Part shown: positions 1 through 8,074 of the stretch, piece after piece
How positions within the stretch are numbered: position 1 is the stretch's first letter
Layout: the number at the start of each line of letters is the position of its first letter
Source of the DNA: Clostridia bacterium
GTDB taxonomy: Bacteria; Bacillota; Clostridia; Christensenellales; Aristaeellaceae
Assembly (NCBI GenBank): GCA_017463245.1
Contig: JAFTPN010000011.1
Coordinates: 1-35,088, forward strand
Length of the DNA: 35,088 nt
Direction of reading: 5' to 3'
Made by a program: the position numbers and the translations under genes
Notes under the pieces: generated by a model
Database searches by the model: none
What the model saw: the letters and a program-made list of their open reading frames with translations, nothing else
What the model was told of the DNA's origin: nothing

Positions 1-1
1 G

Positions 2-2029
2 CAGGTGGATTTCCGCATTCCCAGCCGCCATGGCGAGGGCTATGGCCTGAACTGCGATGCGGTGCGGGAGATCGCCAGGGAGCACAAGCTGCTGATCACC
101 GTGGACTGCGGCGTGACCAACCATGAGGAGGTCAAGCTGGCCCAGCTGCTGGGCATGACGGTGATCGTGACCGACCACCACCAGCTGGCGGATACGCCTT
201 CCCCCGCTGATGTGGTGCTGAACCCGCTGATCGGGGATTACCCCTTCCGCCGGCTGTGCGGCGCGGGCGTGGCGCTGAAGCTGACCCAGGCCTTGCAGGG
301 CATGGAGGGCGCGAAAAAGCGCATTGAGCTGGCGGCGCTGGCCACCGTGGCGGACATTGTGCCGCTGATCGACGAGAACCGCATCATTGTGCGGGAAGGT
401 TTGCAGGCCATGGCCAAGTCCGACAGGCCGGGCATCAAGGCGCTGCTGATGGTCTCCGGGGTCACGCCCCCGGTGAGCGCTGGGCAGGTGGGCTTCCGGC
501 TGGCGCCCCGCATCAATGCGGGCGGCCGCCTGGAGGACGCCTCCCAGGGCGTGACGCTGCTTACCACCCGGGACGACATGCTGGCCGAGCGCATTGCCTC
601 CCATCTGGAGGACGCCAATTCCCAGCGCCAGGCCATCGAGCAGGACATCACCCAAAAGGCCATGCAGGAGATCGCCGAGAAGATCGACTTCCGCAATGAC
701 CGGGTGATCATCGTGATGGGCGAGGACTGGAACCACGGCGTCATCGGCCTGGCAGCGGGGCGCATCTGCGAGAAGTACCACTTCCCGGCCATTGTGCTGA
801 GCAAGCAGGGGGATGTGGCGGTGGGCAGCTGCCGCTCCATTCCTGGTGTGAACATCCATGCCATGCTGATGCTGTGCAAGGATCTGTTCATCCGTTTCGG
901 CGGTCATGAGCAGGCGGCGGGCCTCACCATGCAGGCGGAGTTGGTGCCGGAGCTGCGCAGGCGGCTGAATCTGTGTATCAACGAAAATTGCGACCTGCGG
1001 TGCTATGTTCCCACCAAGGAATATGACCTGGCGCTGCCCCTTGCCCAGGTGAACCTGGAGCTGATCGACTCCCTGGCGCTGTTGCAGCCCACGGGCTATG
1101 GCAACCCGGCCCCGGTGTTCCTTAGCCGGGGGGCGCAGGTGCAGCTGATGCGCAAGGTGGGCAGGGATCAGCAGCATTTGAAGCTTTCGCTGCTGGACGG
1201 GAACTCTGTGCGGGACGGCATTGCCTTCTCCATGGGTCACATGGCGGATGAGGGCATGGAAACGGTGGATGTGCTGTTTTCCCCGGAGCGCAACGAGTTT
1301 ATGGGGCGGATCACCGCGCAGCTGCAGGTGCAGGCCATGCGCCCTGCCCAGGGCACCGCGCCGCTCCCGGGCGAGGACGTGCTTTTTCGAGGGGTTTTGC
1401 AGGAAATAACCCAGCTGGCCGCGAATATAAACAAGATTCCCCCGCTGGCATCCATCACCCCCGCTGCCGCCCGCAAGCTGATGCAGACCGGCCGCGGCGT
1501 GCTGCTGATCGCCCACGAGCGGGAAAAGGCTGCCTCCATGCTGGTGGACGGCGGTTTGGATGCCGCCATGATCCAGGTGAAGGACAGCCGCGCCTTTAAT
1601 ACCGTGCTGTGCGCACCGGACGTGACCAGGCTGAAGGACGTGTGGGAGCATATCATCCTGCTGGACGGCGACGTGCTGCCCGGCGAGGCAGCGGCCATTG
1701 CCGAAAAATGCCCCCGCGCCCAGCTCCACGCCATGAAGCCCAACCCGGCCTTTGTGGCGCTGCTGAACGCCCTTGCCCTGCCGGACGAACCCCTGCGCGA
1801 CCTTTACCGCGCATTGCGCTCCGGCGGCACCACCATGGCCTCCCAGCTGGCAGAAAGCTGCGGCCTGACCATCCCTCAAGTCCTGGTCGGGCTCACCGCC
1901 TTCAGCCAAGTCAAGCTGGCCGAGGTCTCCCTGGAACCCTACGCCGTGCGCCTTCTCCCCCCCGTGAAGTGCCGCATGGACGACAGCCCGGTAATCCACT
2001 ATCTACGAAACCTCGCGGCATCGACCTGA
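2..2029 (+). CDS. recJ: Single-stranded-DNA-specific exonuclease RecJ (5' end missing)
   Basis: RecJ degrades single-stranded DNA 5' to 3' in recombination and mismatch repair in the cytoplasm. The visible 675 codons carry DHH-family motifs: VTDHHQ near residue 58, CGAGVALK near 85, RINAGGRLEDA near 166, NHGVIGLAAGR near 243 and the DHHA1 glycine motif FGGHEQAAG near 298. A long C-terminal part follows, as in Firmicutes RecJ. The frame is already open at base 2 and runs directly into the family's conserved R-x-x-E-G-Y-G-L-N segment, so the GTG at base 5 is not the start. Roughly 80 to 110 N-terminal residues, including the first metal-binding aspartates, lie outside the window. The stop is TGA at 2027. 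It stands upstream of rel on the same strand, separated by a strong inverted repeat. Family assignment is secure. Confidence 0.95.
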   Translation, partial: QVDFRIPSRHGEGYGLNCDAVREIAREHKLLITVDCGVTNHEEVKLAQLLGMTVIVTDHHQLADTPSPADVVLNPLIGDYPFRRLCGAGVALKLTQALQGMEGAKKRIELAALATVADIVPLIDENRIIVREGLQAMAKSDRPGIKALLMVSGVTPPVSAGQVGFRLAPRINAGGRLEDASQGVTLLTTRDDMLAERIASHLEDANSQRQAIEQDITQKAMQEIAEKIDFRNDRVIIVMGEDWNHGVIGLAAGRICEKYHFPAIVLSKQGDVAVGSCRSIPGVNIHAMLMLCKDLFIRFGGHEQAAGLTMQAELVPELRRRLNLCINENCDLRCYVPTKEYDLALPLAQVNLELIDSLALLQPTGYGNPAPVFLSRGAQVQLMRKVGRDQQHLKLSLLDGNSVRDGIAFSMGHMADEGMETVDVLFSPERNEFMGRITAQLQVQAMRPAQGTAPLPGEDVLFRGVLQEITQLAANINKIPPLASITPAAARKLMQTGRGVLLIAHEREKAASMLVDGGLDAAMIQVKDSRAFNTVLCAPDVTRLKDVWEHIILLDGDVLPGEAAAIAEKCPRAQLHAMKPNPAFVALLNALALPDEPLRDLYRALRSGGTTMASQLAESCGLTIPQVLVGLTAFSQVKLAEVSLEPYAVRLLPPVKCRMDDSPVIHYLRNLAAST

Positions 2030-2041
2030 TGCTGCTTCGCG

Positions 2042-2119
2042 CCCCATAGCGGCTAAGTCGCCGCTGTTTCGGGGAGAGCGCGAGAGGGGGCTTTTTCTCA
2101 GAAAAAGCCGCCCTCTCGC
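2042..2119. repeat. Tandem stem-loops between recJ and rel
   Basis: Two hairpins follow the recJ stop. The first pairs AGCGGC (2048-2053) with GCCGCT (2060-2065). The second is long: 2080-2097 pairs with 2101-2119 over about 18 base pairs with one bulged G at 2110 and a TCA loop. No T-run follows, so a standard intrinsic terminator is doubtful. The second could act as a processing site or partial terminator, or be a copy of a dispersed palindromic repeat. The structure is seen directly; the role is inferred. Confidence 0.6.
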
Positions 2120-2157
2120 ACGCTACATGCCCCACAACGTTTGGAAGGAGGATGCGG

Positions 2158-4356
2158 ATGAGTTACACGGCTTACGAGGCGATGCCGCTTTATCAGATGA
2201 TCAGCAGGGTACAGAAGTATGTACCGGGTGATGGGTATGAGCTGGTGGAGAAGGCGTACAAGTTTGCTGAGCAGGCGCACGCCGGGCAGAAGCGAAAGAG
2301 CGGCGAGCCATATTTTATCCATCCCTGCTTTGTGGCCAGCATCCTGACCGAACTGATGATCGACCCGCCCACCATTGCGGCGGGCCTGCTCCACGACACG
2401 GTGGAGGACTGCGAGAACATCACGCTGGAGACCATCCGCCAGGAGTTTGGCGACGAGGTCGCCCAGATGGTGGACGGCGTGACCAAGCTGGATAAGCTGG
2501 ACTTTGCCGACAAGGAGGAAGCCCAGGCTGAATCCCTGCGCAAGATGATCCTGGCCATGAGCAAGGACATCCGCGTGGTGCTGATCAAGCTGGCCGACCG
2601 CCTGCACAACATGCGCACCCTGAAGCACCAGTCAGAGAACCGCCGCGTGGCCATTGCCCGGGAGACCCTGGACATTTATGCGCCCCTGGCGCACCGCCTG
2701 GGCGTGTATGCCATCAAGCAGGAACTGGAGGATCTCTCCCTGCGCTATATTGATCCGGCGGGCTACCAGAACCTGGTGGATAAGGTGGGTCAGAAGCGCT
2801 CCGAGCGGCAGGAGAACATCCGCACGGTGATCGACGAGCTTTCCGCCAAGCTGGACGAGCAGGGCATCCATTACGATATCGATGGCCGCCCCAAGCACTT
2901 CTACTCCATCTACCGCAAGATGGTGCTGCAGAACAAGCCCTTCGACCAGATCTACGACCTGATCGCCATCCGCGTGCTGGTGGACACCATCCCGGATTGC
3001 TATGCAGTGCTGGGCATTGTCCATACCCTGTGGAACCAGATCCCTGGTCGTTTTAAGGACTATATCTCCGTGCCCAAGGCCAATATGTACCAGTCCCTGC
3101 ACACCACGGTGGTGGGCGGCAGAAAAATGCCCATCCCCTTTGAGGTGCAGATTCGCACCTGGGAAATGCACCGGGTGGCGGAGTACGGCATCGCAGCCCA
3201 CTGGCGCTATAAAGAGGGCGGCAAGGAAGGCAGCCTGGACAGCAAGCTGACCTGGGTGCGGCAAATTCTTGACTGGCAGAACGAGACCCGCGACAGCAAG
3301 GAGTTTGTCGATACCCTCAAAACTGACCTGTTCTCCGAGGAAGTGTTCCTCTTTACCCCCAAGGGCGACGTGATCTCCATGCCCAAGGGCGCCACGCCCA
3401 TCGACTTTGCCTACCGCATCCATTCCGCTGTGGGCAACAAGTGCGTGGGCGCGAAGATCAATGGCAAGATCGTGCCGCTGGATACCCCCCTGTCCACCGG
3501 CGACCGGGTGGAGGTCATGACCTCCGCATCGTGCAAGGGCCCGTCTACCGACTGGCTGCGCATTTGCAAAACGCCCCAGGCCAAGGCCAAGATCCGCCAG
3601 TTCCTGAAGAAGGAAATGAAGGCCGAGAACATCGAGCTTGGCCGGAACATGGTGGAAAAGGAATGCAAGCGCCGGGGCGTGAACATGAGCGACCTGCTCA
3701 AGCCCGATTATTACGACGGTATGCTGCAAAAGTACGGCTTTACCGAGCTGGACGACATCTTTGGCTCGGTGGGCTATGGCGGCATGGCGGCGGTGTATGT
3801 GGTGTCCCGCCTGATGGAGGAGCAGAAGGCCAGGGAGCCTGCCCCCGCCGTGAAGATCGAAGACCTGCCGGAGCAGGTGGAAGAGCGGGTGAACCAGCGC
3901 CGCGCCAACCACGGCATCATCATGATCGGCAACGAGGATATGGACATCCCCGTGCGGTTTGCCAAGTGCTGCTCCCCGGTGCCCGGCGACGAGATCGTGG
4001 GCTACATCACCCGCGGCCGCGGCGTGACCATCCACAAGGCCGAGTGCGTCAACGCCATCAATGGCGAGGAAGAGCGCAAGGTGGAGGTGGACTGGGCGGA
4101 CAACAATGTGGGCTCCTTCTACGCCTCCATCAAGGTGGTGGCCTACGACCATGTGAGCCTGCTGGGCGAATTGGCCACCTACATTGGCGAAATGAACGTG
4201 CCCATCAAGGCGATCTCCGCCTCGGTGGATGAAAAGACCAAGACCTCGGCCATCCGGCTGACGCTGGAGGTTCGCTCCAGAGAGCAGATGGACAAGGTCA
4301 TCAAGCAGCTGCGGAAGAAGTCCGACGTGCTGGACGTTTACCGCGTACAGGGGTGA
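2158..4356 (+). CDS. rel: Bifunctional (p)ppGpp synthetase/hydrolase Rel
   Basis: Makes and degrades the stringent-response alarmone (p)ppGpp from GTP/GDP and ATP on and off the ribosome. The 732 residues show, in order: the HD hydrolase domain with His79-Asp80 (LLHDTVED), the synthetase domain with RFKD at 298-301, the TGS domain from about 388 ([19 protein letters not shown]), a central region with a CCSPVPGD motif, and a C-terminal ACT domain from about 655. In this family RXKD marks the Mn-dependent bifunctional enzyme, whereas RelA-type synthetases carry EXDD. An in-frame ATG at 2152 abuts the Shine-Dalgarno AGGAGG (2146-2151). The ATG at 2158 is spaced 6 bases from it and is the better start. 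The gene ends 4 bases before dtd, the usual rel-dtd pairing in Firmicutes. Confidence 0.96.
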   Translation: MSYTAYEAMPLYQMISRVQKYVPGDGYELVEKAYKFAEQAHAGQKRKSGEPYFIHPCFVASILTELMIDPPTIAAGLLHDTVEDCENITLETIRQEFGDEVAQMVDGVTKLDKLDFADKEEAQAESLRKMILAMSKDIRVVLIKLADRLHNMRTLKHQSENRRVAIARETLDIYAPLAHRLGVYAIKQELEDLSLRYIDPAGYQNLVDKVGQKRSERQENIRTVIDELSAKLDEQGIHYDIDGRPKHFYSIYRKMVLQNKPFDQIYDLIAIRVLVDTIPDCYAVLGIVHTLWNQIPGRFKDYISVPKANMYQSLHTTVVGGRKMPIPFEVQIRTWEMHRVAEYGIAAHWRYKEGGKEGSLDSKLTWVRQILDWQNETRDSKEFVDTLKTDLFSEEVFLFTPKGDVISMPKGATPIDFAYRIHSAVGNKCVGAKINGKIVPLDTPLSTGDRVEVMTSASCKGPSTDWLRICKTPQAKAKIRQFLKKEMKAENIELGRNMVEKECKRRGVNMSDLLKPDYYDGMLQKYGFTELDDIFGSVGYGGMAAVYVVSRLMEEQKAREPAPAVKIEDLPEQVEERVNQRRANHGIIMIGNEDMDIPVRFAKCCSPVPGDEIVGYITRGRGVTIHKAECVNAINGEEERKVEVDWADNNVGSFYASIKVVAYDHVSLLGELATYIGEMNVPIKAISASVDEKTKTSAIRLTLEVRSREQMDKVIKQLRKKSDVLDVYRVQG

Positions 4357-4360
4357 TACC

Positions 4361-4810
4361 ATGCGCTGTGTGATCCAAAGAGTGACCCAGGCCTATGTGA
4401 CCTCCGAAGGGGAGGAGACCGGCCGCATCGACAAGGGCTTTATGGTGCTGATCGGCGTTTGCGCCGAGGACACCGACAAGGATCTGAAATACATGGCCGA
4501 AAAGGTGCCGAACCTGCGCATCTTTGAGGACGAGAACGGCAAGATGAATCTGTCGCTGAAGGACGTGGGCGGCGCCATTTTAGCGGTGAGCCAGTTCACC
4601 CTCTACGGCGACGCCCGGGGCAGCCGACGCCCCAGCTTCATCACCGCCGCCAGGCCGGAGAAGGCCAACGAGCTTTATGAAAAGCTGGTGGAAAGCTGGC
4701 GCGCCCAGGGCATCCGGGTGGAGACGGGGCGCTTCCGCACCGATATGCAGGTCACCCTGACCAACGATGGCCCCGTGACCCTGCTGATGGACTCCACCAA
4801 GCTGTTTTAA
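4361..4810 (+). CDS. dtd: D-aminoacyl-tRNA deacylase
   Basis: Hydrolyses D-amino acids (and glycine mischarged on tRNA-Ala) from tRNA, keeping translation homochiral; cytoplasmic homodimer. The 149 residues match the full family length. They carry both active-site signatures: SQFTLYGD near residues 77-84, and the cross-subunit [11 protein letters not shown] near 134-144, the family's N-x-GP-x-T motif. The start ATG lies 4 bases after the rel stop, so translation is probably coupled. The next gene's Shine-Dalgarno overlaps this gene's stop codon (TTTTAAGGAG). The sequence is ordinary for the family. Confidence 0.96.
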   Translation: MRCVIQRVTQAYVTSEGEETGRIDKGFMVLIGVCAEDTDKDLKYMAEKVPNLRIFEDENGKMNLSLKDVGGAILAVSQFTLYGDARGSRRPSFITAARPEKANELYEKLVESWRAQGIRVETGRFRTDMQVTLTNDGPVTLLMDSTKLF

Positions 4811-4822
4811 GGAGCGACACCC

Positions 4823-5389
4823 ATGCTGAACATCACTTGCCGCACGGTGGGTCTGTTGGGTACCTGCTGCTACATCCTCTGGCAGGATGGGCGGGAGGAC
4901 TGCGTGGTCATTGATCCCGGCGCGGACGCGGCCTCCATCCGCAAGGCCTGCGGCGGGCGGCGCATTGCGGCCATCCTGCTGACCCACGGCCACTTCGACC
5001 ACATGGCCGCGGTGAAGGACTTGCTGGAGGACGGCACCGCGCTGGTGATCCACCGCAAGGATGCTGCCATGCTGAACGATCCTGAAACCAACGTGAGCTG
5101 GATGATCGGCCAGCGCGTCACCTGCCCTGCGGCCACCCATCTGGTGGGCGAGGGCGACGTGGTGGACTATGCGGGCATTGCCTTCACCGTGCTGCACACC
5201 CCCGGCCACACCCCGGGCAGCGTGTGCTATGAGGTGGGGGAGCATCTCTTCACCGGCGATACGCTTTTCGACCACGGCTATGGCCGTATCGACCTGCCCG
5301 GCGGCGATGGCGCTGCCATGATGAACTCCCTGCGGCGGGTGATGCCCATGCAGGAGGATCACACCATTTACGCAGGTCATGGGAGTTGA
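4823..5389 (+). CDS. Metallo-beta-lactamase fold hydrolase (glyoxalase II-like)
   Basis: A 188-residue zinc hydrolase of the glyoxalase II / YqgX type, probably a thioester hydrolase; the substrate is unknown. All metal ligands are visible: His55, His57, Asp59 and His60 in THGHFDH, the His of HTPGHTPGS, the Asp of FTGDTLF, and the last His in the final four residues GHGS. The protein stops directly after that last ligand. Relatives usually continue about 15-20 residues with a conserved T-x-G-x-E tail. No trace of that tail appears in the other frames, so this looks like real shortening rather than a frameshift. The stop lies 2 bases before the hemZ start. AAGGAG overlaps the dtd stop and sets the ATG at 4823. 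Confidence 0.9.
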   Translation: MLNITCRTVGLLGTCCYILWQDGREDCVVIDPGADAASIRKACGGRRIAAILLTHGHFDHMAAVKDLLEDGTALVIHRKDAAMLNDPETNVSWMIGQRVTCPAATHLVGEGDVVDYAGIAFTVLHTPGHTPGSVCYEVGEHLFTGDTLFDHGYGRIDLPGGDGAAMMNSLRRVMPMQEDHTIYAGHGS

Positions 5390-5391
5390 AC

Positions 5392-6816
5392 ATGAATCAG
5401 TATCTCGACACCCTGCAGCCGGAGCTGATGAACGTCACCCGGCTGTTTCGCATTCCTGACGAATGCTGGGAGCAGCCCCGCTTCACCTGGGAGACCTGGG
5501 AGGCGGACGGGCAGTACCATTGCCGCATGACGGACGGCGACCAGTCTGCCGAAGGTGCGGCGGACATTCCCGACGACGCGGACGAGCGCCTGCGGGAGCT
5601 GCACCGCAAGCGTGCCGCCCGAAGGCTGTGCAAGCAAACCATGTATGACCTGTGCCGGAAGGTGACAGGGGAGCACCCTGCCTGGGGCAGCCTGACGGGC
5701 ATCCGTCCCACCCACCTGATGTATGAGGCGCTTGCCCAGGGTATGGACATGGACGAGGCTGCCGCACATCTCATCCGCACCTTTGATGTGACAGAGGAAA
5801 AGGCGCGGCTTCTGCAGGACATCGTGCGGGTGCAGAATCAGCTGCCGCCCCCGGACGACAAGTGGATGGACGTGTACATCGGCATTCCCTTCTGCACCAC
5901 ACGCTGCGCCTATTGCTCCTTTTCCAGCGGCGAATTGGGCAAGGGCAAGCTGGTGGAGCCGTACCTGGCCGCGCTGTTCCGGGAAATGGAAGCCGGGGCG
6001 CAGCTCCTGCACGATGCGGGCAAGCAGCTCCGCGCCGTGTATGTGGGCGGCGGCACGCCTACCTCGCTGAACGAGGATCAGCTCGCCCGATTGCTGGACA
6101 GAATGATGCAGCTTTACCCCGGCGCCATGGAATACACCGTGGAGGCGGGCCGCCCGGACACCATCACCCCCGGCAAGCTCTGCGCCATCCGGGATGCAGG
6201 GGTGGGGCGCATCAGCATCAACCCCCAGACCATGAACGATCACACCCTGCGCATCATCGGCCGCGGCCACACCGCCCGGCAGGTGGAGGAAGCCTATGCC
6301 ATGGCGCGGGAGGCGGGCATTCACCACATCAACATGGATGTGATCACCGGCCTGCCCGGCGAGACCCTGGCGGACTTTGCCCGCACCATGGAGGCCGCCC
6401 GCCGACTGAAGCCGGAGAGCCTCACCGTGCACACGCTGGCCATCAAGCGCTCCAGCCGCCTGCACCTGGAAAACGCCCCCCTGCCCGATGGCGACACTGC
6501 TGCCGTCATGGTGCGCATGGGGCTGGAAACCGCCTATGGCATGGGGCTGGAACCCTATTACCTCTACCGGCAGAAGCAGATGGCCGGCAACCAGGAGAAC
6601 GTGGGCTACGCCCTGCCCGGCCACGCCTGCCAGTACAATGTGGACATCATGGAGGAAACCACCCACATCCTGGCCCTGGGTGCCGGGGGCATCTCCAAGC
6701 GGGTGTACCCGGAGGAAGGCCACATCGGCCGTGCGCCCAATGTGAGCAACATCGAGCAGTACATTGCCCGGGTGGACGAGATGGCGCAGCGCAAGCGGGA
6801 ATTGTTTCTTGGGTGA
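5392..6816 (+). CDS. hemZ: Coproporphyrinogen dehydrogenase-type radical SAM protein HemZ
   Basis: Oxygen-independent coproporphyrinogen oxidase-like radical SAM protein, named HemZ in Bacillus and clostridia. About 160 N-terminal residues typical of HemZ precede the radical SAM core. The [4Fe-4S] motif is seen in PFCTTRCAYCSF (C-x3-C-x2-C, about residues 166-173). It is followed by VGGGTPTSL, the SINPQTMNDHTL strand, and a C-terminal part with YYLYRQKQMAGNQENVGY. GGAG at 5382-5385 favours the ATG at 5392 over the in-frame TTG at 5386. It is probably the last gene of the recJ-rel-dtd run. Whether the organism makes haem is not shown here, and the physiological reaction of HemZ is uncertain even where it was named. 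Confidence 0.93.
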   Translation: MNQYLDTLQPELMNVTRLFRIPDECWEQPRFTWETWEADGQYHCRMTDGDQSAEGAADIPDDADERLRELHRKRAARRLCKQTMYDLCRKVTGEHPAWGSLTGIRPTHLMYEALAQGMDMDEAAAHLIRTFDVTEEKARLLQDIVRVQNQLPPPDDKWMDVYIGIPFCTTRCAYCSFSSGELGKGKLVEPYLAALFREMEAGAQLLHDAGKQLRAVYVGGGTPTSLNEDQLARLLDRMMQLYPGAMEYTVEAGRPDTITPGKLCAIRDAGVGRISINPQTMNDHTLRIIGRGHTARQVEEAYAMAREAGIHHINMDVITGLPGETLADFARTMEAARRLKPESLTVHTLAIKRSSRLHLENAPLPDGDTAAVMVRMGLETAYGMGLEPYYLYRQKQMAGNQENVGYALPGHACQYNVDIMEETTHILALGAGGISKRVYPEEGHIGRAPNVSNIEQYIARVDEMAQRKRELFLG

Positions 6817-6841
6817 GAACATACAATAAACAGGGCAAAGC

Positions 6842-6870
6842 TTGCAAAGAACCCGCATTGCTGGTAAAAT
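6842..6870 (+). promoter_or_regulatory. Sigma-A type promoter for the cyclophilin gene
   Basis: TTGCAA at 6842-6847 and TAAAAT at 6865-6870, 17 bases apart, lie in an AT-rich stretch after hemZ. Transcription would begin near 6877 and give a leader of about 50 bases. The cyclophilin therefore has its own promoter. Confidence 0.65.
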
Positions 6871-6925
6871 AGCAGATAGCTACTATTGCACATGACTGCA
6901 CAGCAGTTTTGAAAGGAGACTTACC

Positions 6926-7441
6926 ATGGCTAATCCTACGTTTGTGATCACCATGGCCGATGGCCGTGAAATGAAGGGCGAACTGTATCCCGACATCGCA
7001 CCCCAGTCCGTGGGCAACTTCATTGCCCTGGCCAACAGCGGCTTCTATGACGGGCTGATCTTCCACCGGGTGATCCCCGGCTTCATGATCCAGGGCGGCG
7101 ACCCCAAGGGTACCGGCATGGGCGGCCCCGGCTACCGCATCAAGGGCGAGTTCGCCATGAACGGCGTGCCCAACCCCCTGAAGCACACCTATGGCGTGCT
7201 GAGCATGGCTCGCAGCATGATGCCCGACTCTGCTGGCAGCCAGTTCTTCATCATGACCAGCGACAGCCCCCACCTGGACGGCCAGTATGCCGCCTTCGGC
7301 AAGGTGCTGGAGGGCATGGACGTGGCCGACGCCATTGTGAGCGTGAAGCGCGACCGCATGGATAAGCCCCTGGAGCCCCAGCAGATGAAGTCCATCCGCG
7401 TGGAGACCAACGGCGAAACCTATCCCTTCGATCAGATGTAA
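6926..7441 (+). CDS. Cyclophilin-type peptidyl-prolyl cis-trans isomerase
   Basis: Catalyses cis-trans isomerisation of Xaa-Pro bonds and helps protein folding. The 171 residues form a single cyclophilin domain with [15 protein letters not shown] (catalytic Arg and the FMIQ segment, about residues 46-60), AGSQFFI and [12 protein letters not shown]. There is no signal peptide, so it should be cytoplasmic. GAAAGGAGA precedes the ATG. The gene is flanked by its own promoter and a weak terminator-like hairpin, and so is probably monocistronic. Confidence 0.95.
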   Translation: MANPTFVITMADGREMKGELYPDIAPQSVGNFIALANSGFYDGLIFHRVIPGFMIQGGDPKGTGMGGPGYRIKGEFAMNGVPNPLKHTYGVLSMARSMMPDSAGSQFFIMTSDSPHLDGQYAAFGKVLEGMDVADAIVSVKRDRMDKPLEPQQMKSIRVETNGETYPFDQM

Positions 7442-7446
7442 TCTAC

Positions 7447-7493
7447 AGGCGCGGGCGAGCTGTGTTGCTTTCCTGCGCCTTCATTCATTTTTT
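7447..7493 (+). terminator. Possible weak terminator after the cyclophilin gene
   Basis: AGGCGC (7447-7452) can pair with GCGCCT (7475-7480), followed by a T-rich tail ending in six Ts. The loop is long (22 bases), so this is a weak call. Confidence 0.35.
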
Positions 7494-7510
7494 GCGGGAG
7501 GAAATTCCCC

Positions 7511-7762
7511 ATGGAAAAGCAAAAAACCACCGTCCGCGTGGCGGGCAGGGACTACACCCTGGTGTCCTCCGACGCGCCGGAATACATCGCCCGCGTGGCG
7601 GCCTATGTTGACCGCAAGATCACCGAAACCGCCCTGGCCACCCGCATGAACGTGGACAAGGCCGCGGTGCTGGTGTCGCTGAACATTGCGGATGAACTGA
7701 TGAAAGCGCATGACGAAAACAGCAGGCTGCGCCGGGAAATCGCAGCGCTGCGGGAGAAGTAA
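7511..7762 (+). CDS. zapA: Cell division protein ZapA
   Basis: ZapA binds FtsZ and promotes bundling of the Z-ring at midcell. The 83-residue protein has the family layout: an N-terminal beta hairpin (TTVRVAGRDYTLVSSDAPEY), a helix with VAAYVDRKI, the conserved AAVLVSLNIADEL helix, and a charged C-terminal coiled coil (LRREIAALREK). GGGAGG sits before the ATG. In clostridia zapA is often followed by a U32 peptidase gene and mutS2, as here. Confidence 0.9.
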   Translation: MEKQKTTVRVAGRDYTLVSSDAPEYIARVAAYVDRKITETALATRMNVDKAAVLVSLNIADELMKAHDENSRLRREIAALREK

Positions 7763-7765
7763 CCC

Positions 7766-7815
7766 AGGCTCCCTCCGGGAGGGAGCTGTCAGGCGCAAGC
7801 CTGACTGAGGGAGAA
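7766..7815 (+). repeat. Repeat family S (two small hairpins)
   Basis: Two adjacent perfect hairpins: CTCCCTC/GAGGGAG across CG-rich bases, and GTCAGGC/GCCTGAC with loop GCAA, then CTGAGGGAG. Fragments of the same unit occur at 16563-16582 and, reversed, at 35063-35088. It begins the 312-base gene-free stretch 7763-8074, in which I see only repeat modules. Confidence 0.6.
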
Positions 7816-7832
7816 TGCGGGTGCATTCCTGC

Positions 7833-7895
7833 GGCAGAAAACTCCTTCCGTCAGCCGCAAGCGGCTGCCACCTCCCTCGGAGAGGGAGGCTTAGT
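7833..7895 (-). repeat. Repeat family 1, copy A
   Basis: About 63 bases, nearly identical to 13015-13077, 17635-17698 and (same strand as here) 34993-35060. Read on the minus strand it has a CCTCCCTC/GAGGGAGG hairpin, then GCAGCCGC/GCGGCTG, then ACGGAAGGAG and a TTCTGCC end. Confidence 0.85.
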
Positions 7896-7900
7896 AACTG

Positions 7901-7944
7901 CTCCGCGTCGCGGCGCGACCGTATTCGCGCCGTGACCCCCACAC
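7901..7944 (-). repeat. Repeat family 6, copy A
   Basis: Reversed copy of a module also found at 12762-12819 and 17560-17614. It shares GGGGTCACG-CGC and GCGCCGCGACG cores flanking a variable loop, and can form a GGCGCG/CGCGCC stem. Confidence 0.65.
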
Positions 7945-7982
7945 GAAGATCACCCCGCTCCAATCCCCCAAAAAAGGGGATT

Positions 7983-8055
7983 CTTAAGGGTCGAAGACCC
8001 TTAAGCGGGTTGTCAGGGCAGCGCCCTGACCGGAGTCCAGAGGCAGAGCCTCTGG
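7983..8055 (+). repeat. Repeat family 5: array of three triloop hairpins
   Basis: Three perfect hairpins, each with a 3-base loop: CTTAAGGGTC-GAA-GACCCTTAAG (7983-8005), GTCAGGGC-AGC-GCCCTGAC (8012-8030) and CCAGAGGC-AGA-GCCTCTGG (8037-8055). The array ends 8 bases before the Shine-Dalgarno of the U32 gene, so it may be in the leader of that mRNA. Similar arrays follow mutS2 and the amino acid kinase gene. Confidence 0.8.
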
Positions 8056-8074
8056 CGTCCCCAAGGAGGTACTT

